A stretch of 64,000 nucleotides of DNA, from the NCBI GenBank assembly GCA_017410325.1, contig JAFQRA010000030.1, forward strand, positions 1 through 64,000, in the 5' to 3' direction. A model generated the notes under the pieces. The model worked only from the letters and a program-made list of their open reading frames with translations, was not told the DNA's origin and did not search any database. The translations under genes and the position numbers were made by a program. This stretch comes from Clostridia bacterium. Its GTDB lineage: Bacteria > Bacillota > Clostridia > Oscillospirales > Acutalibacteraceae. Positions 35,631 to 42,797 of this stretch are shown one piece after another (the first letter of the stretch is position 1; each line of letters begins with the position of its first letter).

Positions 35631-36683
35631 ATGAAAAAAAGAAACATATTGGCAATTCTCGCCGCACTTGCAGTAGTGCTCGTTGTCTTTGCCGCCTGCG
35701 GCGAAAAAGAGCCCGAGCAGCCCGAAAACCCCACCGTTATCGGTGCAGACGGCCAGGTTTACGAGGAAGTAACCGAAATCGTTACGGAAATTGTTACCGA
35801 AATTGTTACCGACGAGCACGGTGAAGCCGTAACGGACAAGGAAGGCAAGACCGAAGTTAAGACCGAAGTTCTTACAACGGTTGTAACCGTTACTAAACCC
35901 TACGAGCCCTCCACAGCCGAAAAAGCAACTGACGGCAAGCAGGAAAACACCGCCGCTTCCGAGCCTTCAAGCGAGGGCAGCTCCGCTGAAGCTACCACAA
36001 CCTACGAAGACGTAACCTTCCCCGAGGGTACGGAAATTGAGGTTGAGTACGACAAAGACGGCAATCCGAAAAATCTTCTTATGCAGAATTTAGTCGAAGA
36101 TTTTAAGGATGAAGAAGAATTTGCTTTCAGCGGAACCTTTGTTACCGGTGAATTGGCAGGCTTTGAATCCGGTATGACGTTTAAAATGTACCGCAAGGGC
36201 AACAACGTTGCATCTGAGATCGGCCTCGGTCTTTTAGCCATTCGTGTTACCGTAGCAGACAACAAAATGTATATGGTTTATCCCAACGCAAAGGTTTACG
36301 TTGATTACGGTGAAATGAATGCGGAAGATTCTTCTTCCATGACACAGGTATTTGATGAGTTCTGGTCTTTAATTGACTCGGATAAGATGACTTTTATCAG
36401 CAAGAGCAAGGTCACATTAAAGGGCACAACCTATATCTGTGAGGAATACGGTGACTCCGAAAACGTAAAGAAGTATTACTTCAACAGCAAAAACGAGCTC
36501 AAGAGAGTTGAATCGATTACTGCTGACGGCACCTCTATGATTCTTAAAATAAGCGAATGCTCAACAAAGGTTAATGATAAAGAATTCTCTGTCAAGGGTT
36601 ATCAGCCCGTTTCAAAAGAAAAAGCAGAAGGTATGCTCCAGGGTATGCTGGGCAGCTTTGATGCTTTTGCAGGCTTGATGTAA
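35631..36683 (+). CDS. Lipoprotein with EIVT repeats, unknown function
   Basis: A 350-residue lipoprotein; the lipobox is VFAAC (Cys23). Residues ~45-75 contain three tandem EIVT units within VTEIVTEIVTEIVTDEHG, followed by a Thr/Glu/Ser-rich linker to ~130. The C-terminal ~215 residues are a folded, mostly beta domain (KMYRKGNNVASEIGLGLLAI, KMYMVYPNAKVYVDYGE, TYICEEYGDSENVKKYYFN), which resembles the LolA/LppX-like or DUF4412-like outer-surface lipoprotein folds in layout; I do not assign it. An AAGGAGG ribosome site precedes the ATG. The SDR gene starts 4 bases after its stop. Confidence 0.8.
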   Translation: MKKRNILAILAALAVVLVVFAACGEKEPEQPENPTVIGADGQVYEEVTEIVTEIVTEIVTDEHGEAVTDKEGKTEVKTEVLTTVVTVTKPYEPSTAEKATDGKQENTAASEPSSEGSSAEATTTYEDVTFPEGTEIEVEYDKDGNPKNLLMQNLVEDFKDEEEFAFSGTFVTGELAGFESGMTFKMYRKGNNVASEIGLGLLAIRVTVADNKMYMVYPNAKVYVDYGEMNAEDSSSMTQVFDEFWSLIDSDKMTFISKSKVTLKGTTYICEEYGDSENVKKYYFNSKNELKRVESITADGTSMILKISECSTKVNDKEFSVKGYQPVSKEKAEGMLQGMLGSFDAFAGLM

Positions 36684-36687
36684 ACAA

Positions 36688-37422
36688 ATGAATAAAACAG
36701 TTCTGGTCACAGGCGCTTCCGGCGGCATCGGCAGCGCCTGTGCACGGCTTTTTGCCGACAAGGGTTATAAGGTTGCCGTCCATTGCCGCAAAAATAAAGC
36801 GGCGGCAGAAGAATTAACAAACGAGCTTCGCAGTAAGGGCTGTGAGGCTGTCTGTGTTTGTGCCGATTTGAGCGATGATGCACAGGTAAAAGCGATGTTC
36901 AGCGAAATACGCAACACTCTCGGTGATGTCGAAATACTTATCAACAACGCCGGTGTTGCACAGCAGAAGCTTTTTACCGACACAACGAGGGCAGATTACG
37001 ATTTTCTCTTCGGCGCAAATTTATTAAGCGCAATAAACTGCAGCCGCGAAGCACTTAAAAGTATGATTGCCGCTCATTCGGGAAGCATTGTAAACGTTTC
37101 CTCAATGTGGGGCATCAGCGGCGCTTCGTGCGAGGTGCTTTACTCCGCAAGCAAGGCGGCGTTAATCGGCTTTACCAAAGCACTTGCAAAGGAAGCAGGT
37201 CCGAGCAATATCCGTGTCAACTGCGTTGCACCCGGCGTGGTTGATACAAAGATGAACTCAAACCTTTCACAAGAGGATATGCAGGCCCTTGCCGATGAAA
37301 CTCCTCTTTGCAGAATAGGTAAGCCCGAAGAAATTGCAAATGCGGTTGTTTTTTTGGCAACTCAGGACGCTTCTTTTGTCACAGGGCAGATTTTGAGTGT
37401 TGACGGCGGTTTTATTGTCTGA
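36688..37422 (+). CDS. Short-chain dehydrogenase/reductase (FabG/EfpI-like)
   Basis: A 244-residue SDR: cofactor motif TGASGGIGSA (about 8-17), NNAGVAQ, catalytic Ser in VNVSSMWG, YSASKAALIG with Tyr/Lys, and the C-terminal GQILSVDGGF. Sequence features fit both 3-oxoacyl-ACP reductase FabG and the elongation-factor-P 5-aminopentanone reductase (YmfI) group. With no fatty-acid genes nearby, the second is equally plausible. It starts only 4 bases after the lipoprotein gene, without a clear ribosome site, so translation is probably coupled. Confidence 0.88.
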   Translation: MNKTVLVTGASGGIGSACARLFADKGYKVAVHCRKNKAAAEELTNELRSKGCEAVCVCADLSDDAQVKAMFSEIRNTLGDVEILINNAGVAQQKLFTDTTRADYDFLFGANLLSAINCSREALKSMIAAHSGSIVNVSSMWGISGASCEVLYSASKAALIGFTKALAKEAGPSNIRVNCVAPGVVDTKMNSNLSQEDMQALADETPLCRIGKPEEIANAVVFLATQDASFVTGQILSVDGGFIV

Positions 37423-37448
37423 TTTATAATATTTTACATAAAAAGTTA

Positions 37449-37477
37449 TTGATTTTATAAATTAAATATGTTATTAT
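37449..37477 (+). promoter_or_regulatory. SigmaA-type promoter of the zinc-ribbon membrane protein
   Basis: TTGATT (37449-37454), a 17-nt spacer and TATTAT (37472-37477), ~65 bases before the ATG at 37543. Confidence 0.65.
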
Positions 37478-37542
37478 AAATAACAATCAAAAGTGTTATT
37501 GTGCCCGTGTGCACACAAATCCATAAAAACGGAGGAAACATC

Positions 37543-38322
37543 ATGGCAAATTGTCCTAAGTGTAATGCCCACCTTAAATTAACTGACTGGCGTCCCGAGT
37601 GCCCCAAGTGCGGCGTAAATATGGTTTACTACGGTATGGAAGAAAGCCTTCTCAAGGACGCCGAAAAAGCAGAGGCAGAGCATGCCAAATTCCAGAAGGG
37701 TCTTGACCGTTTCAAGGCTTCCTGCATTGGCGGCAAACGCCAGATAGCAAGACTTATCCTTGCAATTATCCCCGTTGCCGGTCTTTTCCTTCCCCTTGCA
37801 AAGATTTCAATTGCAGAGGGTCCCTTTATGGCCGCTAAGGATATCAGCGTAAATATCCTCACACTCGTTATGGACTACTTTATGGAGCTTTTTGACGTTA
37901 ACCTCATTCTTGAGGGTATCGGCTCTTCCGTTCTCGGCACACCCGTGCTTATGTTTGCTCTTTCAATCGTGCTTCTTGCACTCTCTATTGTTATGGGCAT
38001 TCTCAATTTCGGCAGATGCTTCTGCTCCTCTAAGGCTTCCTCTTGCAAGAAGAACATCATCGTAAGCGTTCTTTCCGTTCTTCTTCTTGTCGGCGCCTGC
38101 GCAACATTCAGCGTATTCGGTTCTTCCATCAACGCTGTTTTCCCGTCAATGATTAATGCAAGCATCGGTTTCGGTATCTTCGTAACTATGGCTCTTCATG
38201 TTCCGGTTATTGTTCTCAACGCTCTGCTTGTAAAGAACCCCATCGTTGTAAAGTATAAGGAGCTTCCCGACTACTCTGCTCAGGCAGAAGAAACAGCTCC
38301 CGAAGCAGTTGCAGCAGAATAA
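37543..38322 (+). CDS. Zinc-ribbon membrane protein, unknown function
   Basis: A 259-residue protein. The N-terminal zinc ribbon has CPKC at 4-7 and CPKC at 20-23, followed by a charged helix (about 35-60) and four hydrophobic segments (about 70-90, 100-160, 180-205, 215-235). A Cys-rich loop CFCSSKASSCKK lies between helices. The tail is Ala/Glu-rich. The start is ATG 37543 with CGGAGGA upstream. No named family recognised. Zn-ribbon membrane proteins of this size are frequent in Ruminococcaceae and often of unknown role. It ends the operon upstream of dnaA at a strong terminator. Confidence 0.8.
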   Translation: MANCPKCNAHLKLTDWRPECPKCGVNMVYYGMEESLLKDAEKAEAEHAKFQKGLDRFKASCIGGKRQIARLILAIIPVAGLFLPLAKISIAEGPFMAAKDISVNILTLVMDYFMELFDVNLILEGIGSSVLGTPVLMFALSIVLLALSIVMGILNFGRCFCSSKASSCKKNIIVSVLSVLLLVGACATFSVFGSSINAVFPSMINASIGFGIFVTMALHVPVIVLNALLVKNPIVVKYKELPDYSAQAEETAPEAVAAE

Positions 38323-38357
38323 TTCGGAATTAAGAATTAGGAATTATCTTAAAATTT

Positions 38358-38393
38358 ACAGCTCTGTTCGTTTTGAACGGAGCTGTTTTTTTT
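38358..38393 (+). terminator. Rho-independent terminator upstream of dnaA
   Basis: ACAGCTCTGTTC / GAACGGAGCTGT (38358-38369 / 38375-38386), one mismatch, followed by T8. Confidence 0.88.
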
Positions 38394-38692
38394 ATGAAAA
38401 ATTGTAATGTGAGGAACGGTATATAATATTTTATTATATTGTTTTAAATCCGCCGTTTATGTATTTGTATGTTTTATTGAGCTTTATAATAGGCGGCATT
38501 TGATACAACGTCACGTTGTTTTGTTCAAAAGTAACAAAAAAAGGGCTAATAAATTTTTTTAATTTTTTTTGCGATTTTTTCTCAATTTTTCAACCTTTTT
38601 GAGTAAAAAAACGGGCTGTACCCACTATGTGTGGGAGGGTTTTTTATTTCTTAAACCAAGATATTGTAAAAACCTTGCCAAGTTTACCTAAG
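38394..38692. other. AT-rich noncoding segment upstream of dnaA
   Basis: About 300 bases with long A/T runs and no DnaA box of TTATCCACA type on either strand. A CCCAC/GTGGG hairpin followed by T7 (38620-38646) may be a second terminator or attenuator. No ORF. Confidence 0.6.
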
Positions 38693-38721
38693 TTGAAAAG
38701 GAGAAAAAAATATGGTATACT
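38693..38721 (+). promoter_or_regulatory. Putative dnaA promoter
   Basis: TTGAAA (38693-38698), a 17-nt spacer and TATACT (38716-38721) with an extended-10 TG. This would place the transcript start near 38728, giving a leader of ~98 bases before the ATG at 38826. The same bases also look like a ribosome site plus ATG at 38712 (see findings). Confidence 0.6.
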
Positions 38722-38825
38722 CTCGTGTATACGGTAAAAACAATAAACCTTATAATGAATATTATTTAAACTGCGGTTATGTCGCCCAATTCGGGGCGAA
38801 GGCAGAGAAAGATACGAGGATTGAA

Positions 38826-40130
38826 ATGGATTTAGTATACGAATTATGGGAAGGTGTTAAGGCTGAAATCAAGCGTAACACCTCTGAAACCATCTATGCA
38901 GTTTGGTTTGAAAACCTTAAGTTAGACACCTTTGACGGCGAAACCGTTGTGCTGACAGACGACCCCTTCCGTTGTAAAATTCTTAACGAGAAGTTTTACG
39001 ACCTTATAGGCGAGTGCTTTGAAAAGATTATGGGCTTTAAGGTTAAGGTCTGTATTCAGGGTGAGGCTGAAATAACAAAAAAGCCCGAGCCCAAGGAAAT
39101 CAAGCTTGGCGAGAGCAACGAATATAACTTTGAAAATTTTATAGTCGGTGATTCCAACAAGTTTGCCCACGCTGCAGCCCTTGCCGTAGCAACCGACCCG
39201 GGTCATACATACAACCCGCTGTTTATTCACGGTAATTCCGGCTTGGGTAAAACACACCTGCTTAACGCAATCTGTGTTGAAATCCGCAAAAACAACCCCA
39301 ATGCTCACATTATTTACGTGCGCAGTGAGGATTTTATGAACGAGCTTATTGATTACCTGCAGAATAAGCGCGATACTTCCGTTTTCCATAACAAGTACCG
39401 TAATGCAGATATTCTTCTTGTTGACGACGTTCAGTTTATTGCCGGTAAAACTTCAACGGAGCTTGAATTTTTCCACACCTTCGACACGCTTGTTAAGGCG
39501 AAGAGTCAGATTGTTCTCACCTCTGACCGTCCTCCCAAGGAAATGGCTACACTTGAAGAGAGACTTCGCAACCGCTTTGAAAGCGGCCTTATTGCCGATA
39601 TTCAGCCGCCCGATGTTGAAACGCGTATTGCAATTGTAAAGAGCAAGGCTAAGTCGCTTAACATTGAATTGCCGGATACGGTTGCTCTTTTTATTGCTGA
39701 AAAAATAAAGAGCAATATCCGTCAGCTTGAGGGTGCAGTTAAAAATATGCAGGCTCAGATTATGCTTCACGGCTCAGAGCCCAATATGGCAACGGCACAA
39801 ATAGCTATCCGCGACATTTTCAGCGAGGGTGACCCCACACCGGTGCTTATTGACAAGATTATTGATGAGGTTGCACGCACATACGGCGTTCAGGTTTCTG
39901 ATATCAAGAGCAAAAAGCACGATGCAAAGTTCACCTATCCCAGACATGTTGCAATGTATATTATAAAAGAAATGACTCCCCTTACAAATAAAAAGGTTGC
40001 AGAAGTATTCGGCCTTACCGACCATTCATCGGTTATGTATGCCGTAAAGAAAATTACGAACGACCGCAATAACAATTATTCTATAAAAACCATTATTGCA
40101 GACATTATGAAAAACGTTAAGCCAATGTGA
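38826..40130 (+). CDS. dnaA: Chromosomal replication initiator protein DnaA
   Basis: A 434-residue AAA+ initiator. Domain I begins LVYELWEGVKAEI, and domain III has Walker A GNSGLGKT at 136-143, Walker B LLVDDVQF and sensor LTSDRPPKEM. The domain IV DNA-binding helix-turn-helix contains TDHSSVMYAVKKI, preceded by KHDAKFTYPRHVAMYI. The start at 38826 has GAGGA five bases upstream and gives a canonical domain I; an in-frame ATG at 38712 would add 38 residues. DnaA-ATP binds boxes in the gap to dnaN (oriC) and probably in the mnmE leader. The length is slightly short because the domain II linker is short (about 80-100). Confidence 0.97.
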   Translation: MDLVYELWEGVKAEIKRNTSETIYAVWFENLKLDTFDGETVVLTDDPFRCKILNEKFYDLIGECFEKIMGFKVKVCIQGEAEITKKPEPKEIKLGESNEYNFENFIVGDSNKFAHAAALAVATDPGHTYNPLFIHGNSGLGKTHLLNAICVEIRKNNPNAHIIYVRSEDFMNELIDYLQNKRDTSVFHNKYRNADILLVDDVQFIAGKTSTELEFFHTFDTLVKAKSQIVLTSDRPPKEMATLEERLRNRFESGLIADIQPPDVETRIAIVKSKAKSLNIELPDTVALFIAEKIKSNIRQLEGAVKNMQAQIMLHGSEPNMATAQIAIRDIFSEGDPTPVLIDKIIDEVARTYGVQVSDIKSKKHDAKFTYPRHVAMYIIKEMTPLTNKKVAEVFGLTDHSSVMYAVKKITNDRNNNYSIKTIIADIMKNVKPM

Positions 40131-40199
40131 TTTACTGCTTGGCCACTGACGGACTGCAGCGGTATAAATCCTTCACGGCAAATATATTGCCGAGCTATT

Positions 40200-40560
40200 G
40201 ATTTTTATCCTATACTTATAAAATATTTTTTTAAAATGCTTTACTTAATAACTTATTTAATGTTATAATTAGTTATTGGTAAAGCATTTTTATATTTTTT
40301 TACCAAAAAGTTTTCCCTGTTTTTCTTCACTTTCCACACGAAGTTTTCCACTCAACCCGCAGGTAAGGTTTTCCCGTGGAAAGTGTAAAAAACTTTTCAT
40401 AAAAAATCCACGGCGTATAAACGCCGCTTTGCTTAGAGCGTCAAGCGATTGCTCAGTTTTTCCACTTATCCACGCGCTCTACTGCTACTACTAAATAATT
40501 ATATATGTTATTTATTATATTTTCCAAATAGGCCGCAAAAACAGCGGCAACGTAAAGGGG
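40200..40560. other. Probable origin of replication (oriC) between dnaA and dnaN
   Basis: DnaA-box-like sites: TTTCCACAC (40331), TTTTCCACT (40344), TTTCCACGG on the minus strand (about 40374-40382), TTTTCCACT (40458) and TTATCCACG (40466), the last two overlapping by one base. An AT-rich unwinding-type segment lies just after (40490-40526), with another before (40200-40320). CGGCG/CGCCG and GCCGC/GCGGC hairpins are also present. There is no ORF in this 439-base gap. Confidence 0.75.
40241..40269 (+). promoter_or_regulatory. Putative dnaN promoter
   Basis: TTACTT (40241-40246), a 17-nt spacer and TATAAT (40264-40269), giving a ~295-base leader that runs through the DnaA boxes. Confidence 0.5.
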
Positions 40561-40569
40561 TTAAACAAA

Positions 40570-41676
40570 ATGAAAATTTACTGCGATACCTCCGTGCTCA
40601 AAGAGGCCTGCCTTAACGTGCAGCGTGCCGTTTCTACAAAGACGACAATTCCTGCAATTGAGGGTATTCTGATTAAGGCTATCGGAAATGAGCTTCTTCT
40701 CACCGGCTATGATTTGGAGGTTGGTATTTCAACTTCAATTCCCTGCCGTGTTGCAGAACAGGGTGCAATAATTCTTAATGCAAAAATTCTCTGCGACATC
40801 GTGCGTAAAATTCCCGGCGAGCAGGTTTATATTGAAACCGATGAAAGACTGCTTGCTACTATCCGCGGCGGTGAGGCTGAATATTCACTTATCGGCATCG
40901 ACGGCAACGAATTCCCCGAGCTTCCGACTGTCAGCGGCGGTTATCCGGTTGTTGTTGACCAGAAGATGCTCAAGGATATGGTAAGGCAGACTATTTTTGC
41001 CGTTTCAACTGAAGACAGCAAAATCGTTCACACGGGTGTAAAGTTTGAAATTGCTCCCAATCTCATCCGCCTTGTTGCCGTTGACGGCCACAGACTTGCA
41101 ATGAGAACGGAAACAATAAACTATATGGGCGAGGAGCTCAGCTTTGTTGTTCCCGCAAAGACGCTTAATGAAGTTGTTAAGCTTATCAATGACGAGGAAG
41201 ACACGGTTTCGCTCGGTGTAGGCAAGAGACATATTATTTTTGAAATCGGCAATTATCAGATTGTATCCCGTTTGCTTGACGGCGATTTCTTAAATTATAA
41301 GAACGCTATTCCCACCTCCTGTGCGGCAACGGCAAAGGTAAACACAAGAGAGATGATTGAAAGTATTGACAGAACCTCTCTTATTATTACTGACAAATTT
41401 AAGAGCCCCGTCAGATTTATTTTTGACGACAAGGTTGTCAGAATTTCGTCAATTACCGCACTAGGTACGGCTAACGACTCGTTTGGCTGTGAATACGAGG
41501 GCCCGAGAGTAGAAATCGGCTTTAATAATAAGCTGCTGCTTGACGCACTTCGTGCGTGCGATGCAGACGAGGTTAAGATTGAGCTCAATTCCGGCTCCGC
41601 ACCTATACTCATTCTTCCGACAGAGGGCGACAGCTTCCTCTTCCTTATTCTTCCCATGCGACTTAAGAAAGACTGA
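40570..41676 (+). CDS. dnaN: DNA polymerase III beta subunit (sliding clamp)
   Basis: A 368-residue clamp, normal length for the family. The three-domain clamp pattern is visible: MKIYCDTSVLKEACLNVQRA at the start, domain junctions near 120 and 250, and the C-terminus ending ILPMRLKKD in place of the usual MPMR-type end. It forms the ring that tethers DNA polymerase to DNA. ATG 40570 follows AAAGGGG. The S4 gene starts 5 bases after its stop. Confidence 0.97.
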   Translation: MKIYCDTSVLKEACLNVQRAVSTKTTIPAIEGILIKAIGNELLLTGYDLEVGISTSIPCRVAEQGAIILNAKILCDIVRKIPGEQVYIETDERLLATIRGGEAEYSLIGIDGNEFPELPTVSGGYPVVVDQKMLKDMVRQTIFAVSTEDSKIVHTGVKFEIAPNLIRLVAVDGHRLAMRTETINYMGEELSFVVPAKTLNEVVKLINDEEDTVSLGVGKRHIIFEIGNYQIVSRLLDGDFLNYKNAIPTSCAATAKVNTREMIESIDRTSLIITDKFKSPVRFIFDDKVVRISSITALGTANDSFGCEYEGPRVEIGFNNKLLLDALRACDADEVKIELNSGSAPILILPTEGDSFLFLILPMRLKKD

Positions 41677-41681
41677 TAAAA

Positions 41682-41927
41682 ATGAAAATTGTAGCAAGAG
41701 TTAAAGAAAAACCCGTTAAGGAAATATTTATAAATACCGAGTTTATCCGATTGGATTCGGCTCTCAAGCTTGCTGATGCCGTTCAGAGCGGCGGCCACGC
41801 AAAGGTTGTAATTCAGGACGGCGAAATTAAGGTCAACGGTGAAGTATGCACTCAGCGTGGCAAAAAGCTCCACGTAGGTGATACAATCGGTATGAGTTTT
41901 ATGAATATTATCGTTAAAGAAAAATAA
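41682..41927 (+). CDS. S4-domain RNA-binding protein, YaaA type
   Basis: An 81-residue protein. The S4 fold covers residues 20-80: FIRLDSALKLADAVQSGGHA, KVVIQDGEIKVNGEV and RGKKLHVGDTI. Proteins of this kind lie between dnaN and recF in Bacillus and most Clostridia; here recF is not next. An N-terminal extension of about 10-15 residues relative to typical YaaA is present. Probably bound to ribosomal or small RNA; exact role unknown. A terminator follows at once, closing the dnaN unit. Confidence 0.9.
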   Translation: MKIVARVKEKPVKEIFINTEFIRLDSALKLADAVQSGGHAKVVIQDGEIKVNGEVCTQRGKKLHVGDTIGMSFMNIIVKEK

Positions 41928-41932
41928 GTTTT

Positions 41933-41973
41933 AAAGGCTGTTATGAAATTAACTTTTCATAGCGGCCTTTTTA
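41933..41973 (+). terminator. Terminator closing the dnaN-S4 unit
   Basis: An imperfect inverted repeat, AAAGGCTGTTATGAAA / TTTTCATAGCGGCCTTT, ending in T5. Confidence 0.75.
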
Positions 41974-41996
41974 AATTATTTTTTTATTTTTGCACA

Positions 41997-42025
41997 TTGA
42001 CTGTTAAAAATGCGTGTGATAGAAT
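41997..42025 (+). promoter_or_regulatory. SigmaA-type promoter of the glycyl-radical operon
   Basis: TTGACT (41997-42002), a 17-nt spacer and TAGAAT (42020-42025), ~35 bases before ATG 42060. Confidence 0.75.
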
Positions 42026-42059
42026 TATAATTAATTATAATGGGAAAGAAGGTGTCGGG

Positions 42060-42779
42060 ATGAAGATTAACGTTTTACAAAAAGGTTTCAATTATTCGCA
42101 GGACGGTCCCGGCAACCGACTTGTTTACCATTTGCAGGGCTGTAACCTGCACTGTCCGTGGTGTTCAAACCCCGAAAGTATGGCTTTTGAGGGCGGCACG
42201 GAAACTGAAATTTCCGATTTGGTAAACGAAGCTGTTAAGGCTCAGCTTATGTTTTTTGACGGCGGCGGAGTTACCTTTACGGGCGGTGAGCCAACCGTGC
42301 AGTTTGATGCGCTGAAAGAAGCACTTGTTTTACTGAAAAAAAATAAAATAAACACGGCTATTGAAACAAACGGCACAAATCCGAAATTGCCCGAGCTTTT
42401 TGAATTTATTGATTTTCTTATAATGGATTTTAAGCACCATAATTCGGGAAAGCTGAAAGAGTTTACAGGTATAGGTAATGAAACAGTAATAAAAAATATT
42501 GCTGCCGCCTGTGAAAACGGTAAAAATCCACTGCTTCGTATTCCGCTTATTCACGGTTTTAATTCGGGTGCGGAGGATGCGGAAAACTTTTCTGAAATAC
42601 TTAAAAATTATAAGGAAAAATTGCGTATTGAAATTCTGCACTACCACGAATACGGCAAGGACAAGTGGAAGCAGAACAATATGGAATACAAAATGGAAAA
42701 TGCCTTTGTCGATGACGAAGAGTTTGAAAATTTCTGCAATATATTAAAATCAAACGGCTTTGAGCTGATTAAAACCTGA
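42060..42779 (+). CDS. Glycyl-radical enzyme activating enzyme (radical SAM)
   Basis: A 239-residue radical SAM protein. The cluster motif is GCNLHCPWCSNP (CxxxCxxC with three Cys binding a 4Fe-4S), following YSQDGPGNRLVYHLQ, and the GGE-type SAM segment is VTFTGGEPTVQFD. It uses SAM to abstract hydrogen from the C-terminal Gly of the enzyme encoded 18 bases downstream. Unlike activases of many eliminases it has no inserted ferredoxin-like double-cluster domain, so it is short like PflA. The start is ATG 42060 with AAGAAGGTG upstream. Confidence 0.92.
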   Translation: MKINVLQKGFNYSQDGPGNRLVYHLQGCNLHCPWCSNPESMAFEGGTETEISDLVNEAVKAQLMFFDGGGVTFTGGEPTVQFDALKEALVLLKKNKINTAIETNGTNPKLPELFEFIDFLIMDFKHHNSGKLKEFTGIGNETVIKNIAAACENGKNPLLRIPLIHGFNSGAEDAENFSEILKNYKEKLRIEILHYHEYGKDKWKQNNMEYKMENAFVDDEEFENFCNILKSNGFELIKT

Positions 42780-42797
42780 ACGGAGGGTAAATATTAA

